A program made the translations under genes and the position numbers. This document shows positions 21,785 through 34,531 of a stretch of DNA of 64,000 bases, in pieces. Positions within the stretch are counted from its first letter, which is position 1, and each line of letters opens with the position of its first letter. A model generated the notes under the pieces. It searched no databases. It saw nothing but the letters and a program-made list of their open reading frames with translations, and had not been told where the DNA came from. Source of the stretch: Neogale vison (Eukaryota; Chordata; Mammalia; Carnivora; Mustelidae); the NCBI RefSeq assembly GCF_020171115.1, contig NC_058096.1, positions 5,098,001 to 5,162,000 on the forward strand, given 5' to 3'.

Positions 21785-22218
21785 AAATTTTCCCTCTACC
21801 CTTCAAGGTTCTTTGGCTGGTCTAAGAATCAAATTGACATGAGACAGACTAACAGGAGAAAACCAAACAGAAGTTTGATAACTTGCATTCCTCCTTGTTA
21901 CATGGGAGAGACCCAGGAAAACTGAGTGACTCACTGGAATGGCTGAGGCCATTGCCTTCTAACCCATCTTCAACTAAAGACAAGATTTTGGGAGTGGGGA
22001 GGTCAGTTATGGGAAGTGACCAAGGAAAGAACAGTGAGCAGGGTAAGGTTGTTATGCAGAGTTAAGTCCCTGCCAACTTCATTGATAACAGTTTCTGGAG
22101 GTTTAGCCATTTCTCCCTTCTTGGTACTGGGAGGGAAACACCTTACACATGGAGATTTACGTTACATGTGTAAAAGTCTCTTACAAAAGGGTGATTTCAA
22201 ATCAGTTTTCAGAACTTC
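21785..22218 (-). mobile_element. Probable ERV LTR, antisense
   Basis: The minus strand contains 'ctcctgttagtctgtctcat', then 'gattcttagaccagccaaag', then 'accttgaagggtagaggg'. I know this order from the 3' end of old mammalian LTRs. Family not named; no retroviral gene remnants are nearby. Confidence 0.55.
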
Positions 22219-22232
22219 TTTTGTGTCTACAG

Positions 22233-22640
22233 CCATCAGAAAGGATGAATACCCAACTTTTGCATAAACTTGGATGGGACTGGAGGAGATTATGCTGAGT
22301 GAAATAAGTCAAACAGAGAGAGTCAGGTTATCATATGGTTTCACTTAGATGTGGAGCATAAGGAATAACATGGAGGACATTAGGAGAAGGAAGGGGAAAA
22401 TGAAGAGGGAGAAATTGGAACGGAGATGAACCATGAGAGACTATGGACTTTGGGAAACAAACTGAGGGTTTTAGAGGAGAGGGAATTTGGGGGGACAGGT
22501 GAGCCTGGTGGTGGGTATGAAGGAGGGCAGGATTGCATAGAACACTGGGTGTCATACACAAACAATGAATCACAGAACACTGCATCAAAAACTAATGATG
22601 TACTGTGGGATGACTCACATAAAATAATTTTTAAAAAGCG
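22233..22640 (+). mobile_element. L1 3' end, sense, 5'-truncated
   Basis: It starts 'ccatcagaaaggatgaatac' (ORF2 end) and continues 'gggactggaggagattatgc', then the 3' UTR 'gagagactatggactttggg' and 'ctaatgatgtactgtgggat'. The A tail is short and decayed. No clear target duplication was identified. Confidence 0.92.
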
Positions 22641-23544
22641 GAGTTTTTAATATGATCACTAAAATCACCCAAAAGTCTTTAAATACTAAGAAGTTGTATT
22701 TTCTGCATGATGGAGAATGCAAGACTTTCAGAATCAAATTTTGACTTGAGAGCCCAGATTTTTCTCATTGGCAACAAACACGTTTCCTGGTTTGCCTTGA
22801 CGTGACAGCTCAATTCATTCATTTAGAGAAAATGTCAAATACCCCAACAAAAGGTCTGTCAATTTTCTCTCAGTAAAAATGGTGCTGCATGAAGAAAGCA
22901 GCTAACGAGTCACACCCCGGTGCCTTCTCTTGAGCACGTGTGTGTGCTTCATACATGCTTGCCTCTCTGTCACACGAAAGATGAAAAGGACGTGTCCTCC
23001 AGGGTCAAAATAGAATGATGTGCAGTGACTTCTACTATTTTGTCAAGGACACACTTAAGTGGAGATGGCAACTCACTTGTTTGCTTTTACTGTGAATGTG
23101 TGGTGGTGAGGACACAGGCCACTGGTGCAGGTGGCCACCGCCACCTGAATCACACCAACACCCCTGCATTGTGGCCACCATCCATTTCAAAAGGTGTATA
23201 CTTTCTTCGCTTTATCCTGAAAACAGCTTTCACCTCGCAGGTCCCCTGAAAGATTCCTGGGGATGCCCGGTATGTGCTGACTATACCCAAGGTGGTCTGA
23301 GAACAGTTGATAGAAAACAACTCCATGATGACTCTATGTTTGTGTGTTTATAGATATCTTTAAATATCTTTTCAGGTTATACAAATCTCAAATCTGAGTG
23401 TTCCAACCAGTTTGAATTTTGAGGTCCCCAGCAGGGAATAGGGTGGAGTGCCCTAGGCAGATAGTGTGGTGCTGGAGGAAGCGATCTGTTATTTGTGTGA
23501 CACTAATGAGGCTGCATCCTTTCGCATAATAATGAACAGGGGTC
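22641..23544. other. Unique sequence
   Basis: No repeat or exon recognised. Confidence 0.5.
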
Positions 23545-23712
23545 CTGGAGTCAGACACAAACGCTCTGAAATCCTGACTTTGCTTCTCACCAGCTGTGTG
23601 ATTTGTGTGTCGCATGTGTCTGAACCTCTCAGTTTCTGCATCTGTGGAATGGAGATGATACAAAGTTCAGTCCAAGGAGTGTTTGAAGATTGATGAGATA
23701 GAAGATCCTCTG
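23545..23712 (-). mobile_element. MIR SINE, antisense
   Basis: 'cctggagtcagacacaaac', 'ctcaccagctgtgtgattt' and 'gaacctctcagtttctgcat' follow reversed MIR. Confidence 0.82.
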
Positions 23713-24844
23713 GTGGAGAGATTTCAGAAAACGCATTATAAAAATAGTCTCCAGCCTCGTGGTCCAGTGACCACAGAAAGGAACTCAGGCAAGATGGTCC
23801 CTTTCTGGCTGGGTGGTGGGGCATGCCCCATGAGTATACAAACACCCCTGTCCACTCTAGTGTGGGAGGGAAGAATTGGGTGTTTCCTTGGTGACAACAG
23901 TGAACTCTCATGGGAAGAGCTCTCACATCACCTTCTCGTCACTGCATGGTACCAAGATTATGGAGATTTTTCATAAATATAATTCTGAGGTATTAGAGTT
24001 TGTCACAGCAGAGTTTCTAAGGCATCATGTTCCTTTATAATCAATGTATACATCATGAGGAAAAATAATCTTAATTAAAAGGTAGAATTAGCTAAATTCT
24101 CTGTTGAATACCAAACACCTTAATCTCACAACTCAGGCTCAAACTGTGCTTACAAATACACAGTGTTTTTAGACAAGAGAGAAGAGTGAATTCCGTTCAG
24201 ATTTTATTCTGCATTCAGTTCAGCGTCTTTATTTTACATTTTTAAAATTAAATTAATTTAAGTTAAATTCACTCTAGAATTTTCTGATTCTTGGCTTGGT
24301 TATGTTTTGAAAATAGCCGCCTAAGGTCAGTTGCAGAGAAAGAAGGTAGATGACTGTACATAAATAGACATCCGTCCGCTCTTGCTTGAGCGCATGGAGT
24401 CCACGTCTAGTACCTGTCCCCAGGAGTCCAGAGCAGTAAAAAAATGAGGCGAAACCGAAAGCAAATTAATGTCACTCAGTGTTTCAAGCCGGGAGGCAGA
24501 GGGGAAAAAGACAGACTCTAAACCCAACAACTATTGTAAACAGTTTACAGATGCTGAGATAATGCTTTAACTCTATAAAGACTTTCTAAGAGATTTTGTT
24601 CCATAGATGATTAACGCTAATTTCCCCAGAACTATTCAGTATCTTTTATGGGGAGAAAGAAAATTTATGTCTGATCTGCATCCAGCATATCCAAATAATG
24701 TTATTTTCTATATAAAACTAATGGCCAATTTTAGTTTATCGACACTTGTATTAATTCACAAAAGGTGTATTGTTTATGAAGTAGAATACTATTTTTTTAA
24801 TTTACTTAATTTGACAATTTATTGAGCATTGACCTTATTAATAA
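23713..24844. other. Unique sequence, AT-rich after 24000
   Basis: No recognised element. Confidence 0.5.
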
Positions 24845-25367
24845 ACATGGAGAGAAACAAAAAATTGGTAAAGTGGGATGTTGGCAGAGATGTACAAAGA
24901 TGTGTATTCTGATATACCATTTGACAGGATGGGTTCTCTAACATATATCAAAAGCCATAAAAATGTTTATCTCTATGGACCACTAATTCCATCCTTAATT
25001 ATCCATATCAAAGAAATAAATAATGGACAAAGATTTATGTAAAATAAGTCAACATGGTCCTTTATAATAATAAAAAAATTTCTCTTTGCATACATAACCA
25101 ATTAAATGAATGTACGTGTGAATTTTATGGTGCCTCAACGTAAGTAAAACAATGTGATGATTTTAAATAATGCCTTTAAAAAGTTACCTTAATGCAGGTA
25201 AGAGTCATATGATATAGTTAAATTATTAAAAAGCAGGATCTGGAATGTATAAATGGTATAATCTTGACAATGTGAGGGAAAGCACATGAAAAAGATGAAC
25301 AGCAGATGCCGGAGTTAAAAATGCTCACTTCTGTGGGTCATGATTAAGGATGGTGTATTTTGGTGCT
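24845..25367 (+). mobile_element. Old L1M 3' region, sense (left part)
   Basis: It matches the old L1M end: 'aaaaatgtttatctctatgg', 'caaagatttatgtaaaataa', 'aaaaagcaggatctggaatg'. Its apparent continuation, 'ctgcattttccagattttct', lies beyond the LTR at 25368-25735. Confidence 0.6.
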
Positions 25368-25735
25368 ACATTGTGGACTGAATGTGTCTCCCCAAAATTC
25401 ATAGGCTAAAGTCCCGCCCCACAATCTGATGGTATGTGGAGGCAGGCTCTGTTGGAAGTAATTAGGTATGGAGGAGGTTAGGAAAGTGGGGTCCCCAGGA
25501 TGGAATTTGTGTCCGTAAGATGAGCAACAGACCAGAGGGCCCCCTGTCTGCTATGGTGGGGGGACGGGTTGTGGTGAGAAAGGGCCCAGTTAAGAAGGGG
25601 GTCCTCACCAGAACTCAGCTTTGTGGGCACCCTGATCTCAAACTCTCAATCTCCAGAACTATAGAAATTGCATTTCTGTTGTTTAAAAAGTCAGTCTGTG
25701 GTAATTTTTTTATGACAACCCAAACTATGACACAC
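25368..25735 (+). mobile_element. MLT1-like LTR (MLT1A-like), sense
   Basis: 'tgtggactgaatgtgtctcc', 'ccaaaattcataggctaaag', 'gggtcctcaccagaactcag' and 'agtctgtggtaatttttt' follow MLT1A from start to end. It splits an L1M. Confidence 0.85.
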
Positions 25736-25790
25736 TTCTTTATATTTTTCTGCATTTTCCAGATTTTCTAAATCAAGCTTCTAGTTTATC
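25736..25790 (+). mobile_element. Old L1M 3' end (right part)
   Basis: 'ctgcattttccagattttct' and the following AT-rich text continue the L1M that stops at 25367. Confidence 0.5.
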
Positions 25791-26826
25791 ACCAGGGACA
25801 ATTAATCAAGAAACGTAATAAAATGATATGACATATGCATTGTCCTCAGAGTCATTGAAAATGAAATGATCCTAGAAATGATAAAAATCTTTGTCATGTA
25901 GTTTTTAAAAGGGACAAGAAATATTCTCTTGTTGAAAGTCAGGGTGTCTGTCCACTGGGCCTCTCGCCACATGAGGGGGATGTCATTCATTCTGGTCAAT
26001 CAGTTCTGTTCAGTTAGTTCAGATCCAGTGATCTTTGTTTTCCAAAATTGGAAACTGACTGGAAAAAATAAGGCAAATGACATTAAATGCTCAGCCAGGG
26101 AGAGACATTTGCCCTTTAGCCCCGCTGAGGTGTGTCGTCCCTGCAGGACAGCAGCTCCAGGTGAGACACCAGACATCACCCCACCTTCTCATCCACAGGC
26201 TACTCTGGTCATCTGGAAGGTAGTCCCCCAGCCACGTAGCTGGGCGTCACCCATGCTGTGCTATGATCCAAGTCCTGCCTGCCAGTCGCAAAATTCTGCA
26301 ATCCTCTGATGAGCTCTTTCCATGAGTGTGCTCAGGGCTACGCAAACCTAGCTCTCAATGGTGTATTGGCAGGTCCCTTACCTCCTCCCCAGCGGCACTC
26401 ACTCTGGTGGTACATCAGACTATAGATTGATAGAAAGTCTAGATTATAAATATCCACATGTAGAAAGCTCTGTGATTTCCAGCGACAGTCTAAAGTCAGC
26501 CAACTTTCCCTCTGGACATTTTTAAGAGCTTTTCAGGAAGCACCTGATTTCATATAAATTTCATTAAAAAATGGATCATGGGTTTGATAGGAAACCAGAA
26601 GAAATCATGGCACACCTTGATGTTCTTCCATTTAACACTTATTCCGCAGAAGGAATGTTGAAATGAAATACATTTTATTGTCTGGTTCCTTGTCTAGAAA
26701 GTCTTAAATATGAACATCTAAGTTTAAAAAAAAAAAAGAAAATAGGTAGCTTTATTCTTCTTGTAAAGCATATGAACAAATGGTCATCATTTATCCTTGA
26801 CTTGGTCTTTTTGCTCAGGTTTGAAA
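25791..26826. other. Unique sequence
   Basis: No repeat recognised. Confidence 0.5.
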
Positions 26827-26839
26827 CATCTGAGTTTTT

Positions 26840-26914
26840 TTAAAATTATTATTATTATGTTCAGTTAGCCAGCATATAGTACATCATTAGTTTTTGATAT
26901 AGTGTTCAACAATG
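26840..26914 (-). mobile_element. Ultra-short L1 3' end insertion (75 bp)
   Basis: It contains only the last part of the L1 3' UTR, reversed ('cagttagccagcatatagta', 'catcattagtttttgatata'). An exact 13 bp duplication, CATCTGAGTTTTT, is at 26827-26839 and 26915-26927. It is therefore a complete insertion event with extreme 5' truncation, not a leftover. Confidence 0.93.
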
Positions 26915-26927
26915 CATCTGAGTTTTT

Positions 26928-27289
26928 AATAGACTGCTGTTGACCACAGAAGAGAGGAGAGGAACCCCACCTAATTTCTTATAAAGAGCTCTGAACTCTT
27001 GTCTGAGAATAAAAGAAGCAAAATTAAACAGAGTTTGTGCTCTACAGAGACTGTCCCATGAGGCCATGTCACCTTCGGTGAAATGAGTGCTGACCTCTAT
27101 CCTGTTTGTATTACTCTAGTGCTTACCTCTTCCCCAGGTGTGACCCAGCTCTGTGTCCATGTGAGGGTGGGCAACTCCCTTTCCCTTTGCTAATATGGTT
27201 GCCTTACTTATCCCAGATTTGGAATGACTCCCTCCAGAGCCCCTTCTGGCAGGAGGCTCTAAGTGTTCAGTGGAGTCTGAGCATCTCAT
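26928..27289. other. Unique sequence
   Basis: No recognised element. Confidence 0.5.
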
Positions 27290-27455
27290 AGCTGGAAGGA
27301 CCTTAACACCATAGAGTCAAGCCCCAAATCATATAGATGACCAGAGGGAGGTGAAGGGGGCCCCTTATAAGTTATTTCCACAGTCAGAGAGGCAGCCTTA
27401 CCAGAGAGCCCAGATCTCTGGACCCCCGAAGCCAGTGATCTGTTTTTGCCATAAC
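27290..27455 (+). mobile_element. MIR-like SINE
   Basis: 'agctggaaggaccttaacac', 'agatgaccagagggaggtga' and 'cagagaggcagccttaccag' resemble the MIR variant with the 'ggaagggaccttagag' head. Confidence 0.5.
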
Positions 27456-27973
27456 AGTCTCCTGGACTCAAGTTAACAAACATGCCTATACATCAGTCTG
27501 TGTGTCTTAGCCCCCTGGAATTCATGCCTCACCCATGCATTCATTAGTAGTGAGCCTGGCTCTGTTCTATGCTGGGCCATTGCAGAGGAGGTAGGGAGCC
27601 ACTCACTCTCATCCAGTGTCCAATGGGGTGGGGAGTTATGACCAGTTTATGGGGCGTCAGTTTCCCTGAGTTGCATCCCTCAGGCCAGAATTGCTGTGTT
27701 CCATGGGTGCTGCCTTTGAGCCATAGGCACTCTGTCTTCCAAGGTCGAGAGCAGCCCCTTGGCAGAGGCTGTAGTGATGTTGGGGTCTGGGAAGATGGAT
27801 TGCACATAGCTGAGCCTCCTTTACTCTCTAATACCATGGACGAGAAACAACAGTGCCAGTTTCTTGAGAAAGTGGTATGGATGTGGACGGGTAGGGGTGG
27901 GGGGAATCATGAAGGACCAGAGCTCTGGAGGCTCTGGAAATGGGAGGCTGAGATTCAAGATGGCTCAGTAAGG
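27456..27973. other. Unique sequence
   Basis: A 157-codon frame at 27569-28042 runs into the AAAC repeat and has no recognisable domain; I do not call it a gene. Confidence 0.5.
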
Positions 27974-27998
27974 AAAACAAACAAACAAACAAACAAAC
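27974..27998. repeat. (AAAC)n microsatellite
   Basis: Six AAAC units. Confidence 0.9.
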
Positions 27999-28449
27999 CC
28001 AACATTGGAAGTCTTCATGGAAATAGGGAGCCTGTGTTCTGAGGACACTCTTACTCTAAAAGTATGTAGACAAGATCCAAAACGGTGGGTATGTAGACAA
28101 CATAACATATGAAATGTGGAGTCTGGGGTACTTAAAAATCCATAGTGAAAGACTGTGCTACAAATATTTAAATTAGCAGTCCCTGTGGGAGGATGGCTCT
28201 GAGGTGGCCAGGCTGGCTGACCATTGTGACTGGCTGGGCAGAAGGCAGTGTTTGTCCAGGCAAAATCGGCTGGGCAGCGAACCACCTGAAAAGCATCATG
28301 AACAGGAGTGGAATGGAGGCACGGTTTTGCAAACCCAGGTGTCACTGATCGCCCGACACCTCACCCTGTGTGTACTGATTATTTCATTGTCTGTCTAGAG
28401 AGGGAAGCTGCAGAGAAACAGTGACTCTGATGACCTTGACCACTGCCCA
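27999..28449. other. Unique sequence
   Basis: No recognised element. Confidence 0.5.
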
Positions 28450-28530
28450 GTGCCAGCACCTGCTGCAGTGCCCGACACAGTGGGCATTTGATAAATATTG
28501 GTAAAACTGAAGGAATGAATAAGGGAGTGG
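28450..28530 (+). mobile_element. L2 (or MIR-type) 3' end scrap
   Basis: 'gcccgacacagtgggcattt' followed by 'gataaatattggtaaaactg' and 'gaatgaata' matches the old L2 terminus. Confidence 0.6.
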
Positions 28531-29804
28531 ATGAAGAACTAAGTGGTTGAGCTAACTAGCTAAAAGGAGGGAGTGCATGCCCAGTAGCCCTTGCACACCA
28601 CCCTGTACATACTGGCAGAGGCCTAGCAACGGCCCAACATTTGAACCCAAACCAAAATCAGAAAACCAGAATGTTGACAGGGGCCGTGGGCAGAAAAGGG
28701 TCAGAGCTCCGGTACATTGTAAGGGAAAGACATATGCAGGGAGGCATGAGACCCCGAAGACAGGGGTAATGTCTTCAGAGGAAAAACTTCCCTGCTCCAA
28801 CCCTAGAAAAATGGGGCAAAACCAAGACAAAGACAGGTGGTGGCACAAAAATCAGAACACAGGTTTGGTAGCAATTAAAAACACCCTAAATCAGTGGTGG
28901 TTTAATCAAGACAAGAGTGTATTTTGGGCTCATGTGGCATCTTCATATCTGCAGTCCAGTCTCAAAAGAAGCTCAGAGAGAGAGGAAGAGGATGTTTGTG
29001 GAGCGACAACCTTATGCATTAGGGCTGATCGTGGGAAAAGTAAGAGGACAGTGAGTCCACCATCAGGACTCAGATGAACATCAAAGCTAGGCCGGAGGGG
29101 CAAAGCAGCTGTGGAGCCAACAAACTCAGACTAAAGTCAAAAGCAAACCCAGTGTCCGACCCTACTGGCCCACACAAGGTGAGTTGTAGGAAGAAAGGAC
29201 TGGAAGTTAATTGGATGGAAATAAAAGAAGCATGAATTGCTTCCCTCTCTTCCCTCCACCTACATCTGCCTAAAGGAAGGTTCTGGAAAGAAAGTGGAAA
29301 AGGAAGAGCATTGTGCTGTTTTGTTGAAGGCTGGGGTCTGGGTGCCTGCAGTGTCAGAGTTTGCTAAGGAGACTTTGTCTTCCAACATTGCTCTCCCTTA
29401 GCTGCCAATTGGAATGACCATTAATGACCAGGTGAAGGCCCTAAGGTGCCACTAGAGAGCAAAAGCCAAAAGTTAGGGACCCAGGCGTAATCCTTTCAGG
29501 GGAGAAACCCTGAACCACTGCTGGAGCTGGCCTCCTTACCCCCCTCTTCCAGGAGCCTGCTTTGTCTCAGCTTATGTTCAAGAGCAGGAATCCATCCTTC
29601 CGTGTCTTCTCTAACCAGTTCTGTCCTACCTTCTCCTCCTCTCCATTTCCAAGTCAGCAAACTACCAGTGTCCCATAGTGTCCACAAATAATCTATAGTG
29701 GCCATCTAAAATGCCTCCTGCATAGAATCCAAGTGAAAACTACAGAGTTAAGTGGGGTTTTTCTACAGCCATCATATATTACTCATGTCTACCCTATATA
29801 GAGA
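28531..29804. other. Long unique stretch
   Basis: A 166-codon plus-strand frame at 28577-29077 shows no family signature and no conserved splice context that I can recognise. No repeat assigned. Confidence 0.45.
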
Positions 29805-29905
29805 GATGATAATGATAGATATCTCTGTATATAGTATCATCTATAAAGAGATAGATGATAGATAATAGATAGGTAGGTAGATAGATATATAGATAGATGA
29901 GTAGA
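29805..29905. repeat. Degenerate (GATA)n
   Basis: GATA, AGATAG and TAGATAGG units in several blocks. Confidence 0.85.
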
Positions 29906-30209
29906 AATATATGGTGGAAACAAATGTCTTACCATGTGCACTTTCATTGCCCTCCTAACAGCAGTGCCTGACTCTAAACCAGGGAGATACATGGGGAAGC
30001 AAAGGCCATGAAGAAGCAGTAGGTCTCAGGGGGTACTCTTTAGCCACATCTGTTTATACTCATGATCCTACGATGAGAAAAATAAATCTCAGAGACCTTG
30101 ATTCACAAAATAGAGCAATACATACAATATGAAATTTAAAAAAAATGAAATAGTAAGTAAAGTTTTCAAGACATGAAATTTCATGTGTTATTTAAATCAT
30201 GTGGGAATC

Positions 30210-30690
30210 GCATTTATTCCCTAGGGCTGCCAGAACAAATTCCCACACATGGGTGGCTTACAAGAACAGAAAGGTATTAAATCTCTTACAGTTCAGGGGG
30301 GCAGAAATCTGAACTCAAGATGTCACCAGAGTTGGTTTCTTCTGGAGCTTTTGAAGGAGAGTTCATTCTTACCAGTCTCCTAGCTTCTGGAGGCTGTTGA
30401 CAATTCTTTGTGGTCCTTGGCCCATAGGTGTGACACCTCAGTATCTGTCTCTGACCACATGTGGCTTTGTTTCCTGCGTCTCTGTGTCCTTTTCCTCTTC
30501 TGTCTTTTATAAAGACACCCTTCTCTGCATTTAGGACCTACCCTAATCTCAGATGCTCTCATCTGGAGAGCCTTACTTTATTTTTGTTTGCAAAGACCCT
30601 TATCCCAAATAAGGTCACATTCTGGGGATCCAGGGTTGAGGATGTAGACATGTATTTTGGGGCTCACAATTCAACCCACTGCAGGGATTG
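30210..30690 (-). mobile_element. MLT1-like LTR (ERVL-MaLR), antisense
   Basis: The plus strand reads 'ttattccctagggctgccag', 'ggtggcttacaagaacagaa', 'gtctctgtgtccttttcctc', 'ccaaataaggtcacattctg', 'tcacaattcaacccactgca'. It is a full-length reversed LTR; no interior is seen. Confidence 0.85.
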
Positions 30691-31991
30691 AAAATTAAAA
30701 TGGAAAATATTGATCCTCCAATATGTAAATGCCTCGGTGTCACCATAACCCAGTGAGGCCTCACAAAGCGAATGTGTGGCCTTGTGTGACATTGGTAGGA
30801 AACCAGAGATGCAACTTACGATGTGCGGAGGAGTGTGTCATCCTGTTGCTGTGAGTGATACGCATTATCGTGGCTCAGGAAGAAAACAATAGTAGTTGTC
30901 TTGAAAATATTTCCCAGGAAGGATAGTACCCTTAAAAACTCCACACAGAATTCTGGAATGAGCGGGGCATTTTCAAGCCTTATTTCCTAGTTCACTGTCT
31001 CTTCCTTTCTGGCACCGTGATGACTGCCTGAGCAATTTAACTTCATTAGGTTCATTGGAAAAATGAGCAGGACTGATTTGCCTTTAGGATACTGTTGGGA
31101 AAGAGTGACAGAAGGGCTTACAGTGCATTTACGGTGGCATCCCTGTTTTTGATCTCCAGAAATCCATTGTCATGTATTACAAGATCCCTGTGAATATCAG
31201 ATCTATGAGCAGTACAGATTACTATCACTACAGAGCAGCCCTGGCTGTTGCATAGTCACTGAGCTTCTAGAAGAGGTGCCCACTTCACAGTGATGCCAAG
31301 CACTATAGGTAGTATCTCCTCACAAGAAATCCCACAGGGCATCATTCAATGCCCGGGTGAGCTTGCCGTGGCCCTCGATCCTCAGTTCAGGACTGCGTTT
31401 GGACATTGATGGTGGGCTTGTCCTCAAATCAGCCAAATACCTGAGACTGATTACTTCATGGGAAGTGTAGCTGTCCCCGCTTTCAGCAGATGGAGACACA
31501 CGAGAAGTCAGAGAGCTTCCAGAGAGGAGTTGGCATGATTAGAATCAGAACAGAGAGCACTAGAAAAAGAAACATACCCCCTCTACCAGTAGACAAAGCT
31601 GAAGAACTATAAATAGTAGTTCCCTTTTAATTGTTACATACATAAATTAAAATAAATCTCACTTAACAAATTTATTTGTGCACAGTCTACTTTTGCATGT
31701 GGGAGGTAAGAAAGGAAACTTAAACTATTTTTTGAGAGGATACTCTAAGAGCTGGATAATCTTTTAGGGAAGGACATTCTGGAAACATGAGAGTTAATAA
31801 CACTTTCCACAGGGTTCTGAATGGACACGTGTGGACACTTCCTCATCAAGCTTATTAACAGGGTGCAGGGCATGTGCATCATACTTCTGGCCATGGCTGA
31901 CCAGTCATGAGATCTGATCATATGCTACAGAGTAGGGTCAGTTCTCTCTGCTCCTACCCACCCTAGTTTAGATCTATCTGGACAAGCCAGA
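30691..31991. other. Long unique stretch
   Basis: No repeat recognised, apart from a doubtful MIR-like scrap near 31470-31560. Confidence 0.45.
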
Positions 31992-32577
31992 TGGAATGGA
32001 CTAAGTCCTTGAAAGACACAATCTGCCAAAATTCACTTCAGAAGAAATAGACTATCTGAACAGGCCTGTATCTATTAACAACATTGAATCAATAATAACC
32101 TTCCAAAGCAGAAAGTACCAGGTCCAGAGGGATTCACTGTTGAATTACATCAAACATTTAAAGAGTAAATTATACCAATTCTCTACAATCTTTTTCAGAG
32201 AATAGAGGCAGAGGGAATACTTCTTAACTCTTTCTATGAAGCCAGCATTCCCCAAATACCAAAATCAGACAAAGATATTCCAGGAAAAGAAAATTGCAAC
32301 CAATATGTCTCATGAAAAAATGCAAAGGTCATCAAAAGAATATTAGCAAATTGAATCTCAAGAAGTTCAAAAGAACATAGTATACCCCATGACCAAGTGA
32401 CATTTATCCCTGGTTCAACATTTGAAAATTAATTAATGTAATCTATCCCATCAACAGGCTAAAAGGAAAAATCACATGATCATATCAACAGATGTAGGAA
32501 AAAAATGACAAAATTCAACATCATGTAATGGTAAAACTCTCAATAAACCAATACACTAGAAATAGAGGGAAATTTTT

Positions 32578-32777
32578 TTAAGATTTTTTTTTTTATTATT
32601 TGAGAGAGAGAGTAAGCAAGAGAGAGGGAGTACAAGTTGGGGGAGAACCAGAGGGAGAGGGAGAAGCTGACTTGCCACCAAGCAGGGAGCCCAATTCAGG
32701 GCTCCATCTTGGGACTCTGAGATTATGACCTAAGCAGAAACCAGATGTTTAACCCACTGAGTCGTCCTGGTGCCCCT
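32578..32777 (-). mobile_element. Can-SINE, antisense, in L1M
   Basis: T-rich tail, GAGAGA block, body 'gagcccaattcagggctcca' and head 'cctggtgcccct'. The target duplication AGAGGGAAATTTTT / AGAGGAGAAATTTTT is at 32564-32577 and 32778-32792. Confidence 0.94.
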
Positions 32778-34074
32778 AGAGGAGAAATTTTTCAACTTGG
32801 CAAAGACTATCTATAACACTTTCAGCTAACACCATACTTAATGGTGATAACATGAAGATTTCCCCCTAAGCTCAGGACCAAGGCAAGAATGTTCTTTCTC
32901 ACCACTCTTTTTCAACATTGTTCTGCAAGTCCTTGATAATGCAATAACACAAGAGAAGGAAATAAAGAGAATATGGATTGAGAAGGAAAACAAAATTGTC
33001 CTTGTTTGCAGGTGTCATGTTCATCTCTGTAGAAAATCTCAAAGAATGGACAAAATGACTCCTGAAACTAAAAAGTGTTTAAAGCAGAATTTCCAAATAG
33101 TATGTTGTTAAACAACAGTCATTACTTTCCTATATACAGACAATGAACAACCAGAATTTAGAATTAAAAACACAATGCCACTAAATGATGCAAAAATTAC
33201 TTTGTCAAAGTGTGCAAAATGTGAAATACTTATGTATAAATATCACAAAATATATACAAGATGATAATGAAGTCAATTATAAAACTGATAAACTAAACCA
33301 AATAAATAAATGGAGATACATTTTATGTTCATGGATAGGAAGATGCAATGTCAGTTCTTCTTAAGTTCATTTATAGATTCAGTGCAATCCAATACAAATA
33401 TCAACAAGTTATTTTATAGATATTGACAAACTGATTCCAAAGAGTATACAGATAGAAAAAAGACCCAGAATAGCCAACATAGTATTGTAGGAGAAGAAAA
33501 AATGTTCAGGACTACTACTACCTGGCTTCAAGATGTACTATAAAGTTACAGTAATCAAGATAGTGTGGTACTGGCAAAAATTAGATCACTGGAACAGAAT
33601 AGAGAACCCGGAAATAGATCCACATAAATATAGTCAACCAATCTTTGACAAAGGAGCAAAGGCAATACAAGGGAGCAAGATAGCCCTTTGACAAATGGTG
33701 CTGAACAACTGGATATTTCCACTTATAAAAAATGAATATAGACGCAAGTCTTATACCCTTCACAAAAAATTAACTCAAAATGGATCATAGACCTGAATGT
33801 AAAATGCAAAACTATAAAATTCCTAGAAGATAACATAGGAGAAGGTCTACATAACCTTGGGTATGGTGATAACTTTTTAGGTACAAGACCAAAGGCATGA
33901 TCCATGCAAGGGATTAATTGATAAGGGAGGCTTCATTAAAGTTAAAAACTTCTTATTTTCTGTAAACAATATAAATAGAATTAAGAGATAAGGCACATAT
34001 TGGGAGAAAGTATTTGCAAAAGTCATATTTGATAAGGAACTGTTATCAAAAATATATAAAGAATTATTTTTTAA

Positions 34075-34150
34075 GGTGTGGCGCATAAACAATCTTGGTA
34101 CACTGAAAAAAAAACAAATTTTTTTAAAAATAAAAAAAAGTAAAAACGTA
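34075..34150 (+). mobile_element. Short young L1 3' end with A-rich tail
   Basis: 'ggtgtggcgcataaacaatc' and 'ttggtacactgaaaaaaaa' match the last bases of the young L1 3' UTR. About 35 bases of L1 are followed by an A-rich tail that received the next SINE. Confidence 0.7.
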
Positions 34151-34153
34151 TAT

Positions 34154-34348
34154 TTTTTTAAAGATTTTATTTATTCATTTGACAGACTGAGATCACAAGC
34201 AGGCAGAGAGGCAGGCAGAGAGAGAGAGGAAGGGAAGCAGGCTCCCCGCCAAGCAGAGAGCCCAATGTGGGGCTCAATCCCAGGACCCTGGGATCATGAC
34301 CTGAGCCGAAGGCAGAGGCTTCAACCCACTGAGCCACCCAGGTGTCCC
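34154..34348 (-). mobile_element. Can-SINE, antisense, young
   Basis: Tail 'aagattttatttattcattt', body 'gcagagaggcaggcagagag', head 'gccacccaggtgtccc'. Near consensus. Confidence 0.95.
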
Positions 34349-34354
34349 ACAATT

Positions 34355-34531
34355 TTTCTTTTTTTTTTTTTTTTTTTGAGAGAGAGCACAGAAGGGAAAG
34401 GGAGAAATATGAAACAGACTCTGTGCTAAGGGCAGAGCCTGACATGGGGCTCAATTCCACCATGGTGAGATCATGGTCTGAGCTAAAACCAAGAGCTGGA
34501 TGCTTAACCAGCTGAACCACTTAGGCATCCC
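34355..34531 (-). mobile_element. Can-SINE, antisense, abutting the previous one
   Basis: A 20-base T-run, GAGAGAGAGCACAG, body 'cctgacatggggctcaattc', head 'gaaccacttaggcatccct'. More diverged than its left neighbour. The L1M resumes right after with 'acaaagaattcttaaaaacc'. Confidence 0.92.

Noticed and set aside
28577..29077. 166-codon plus-strand open frame
   Set aside because: No domain, and overlapped by a minus-strand frame. Not supportable as an exon.
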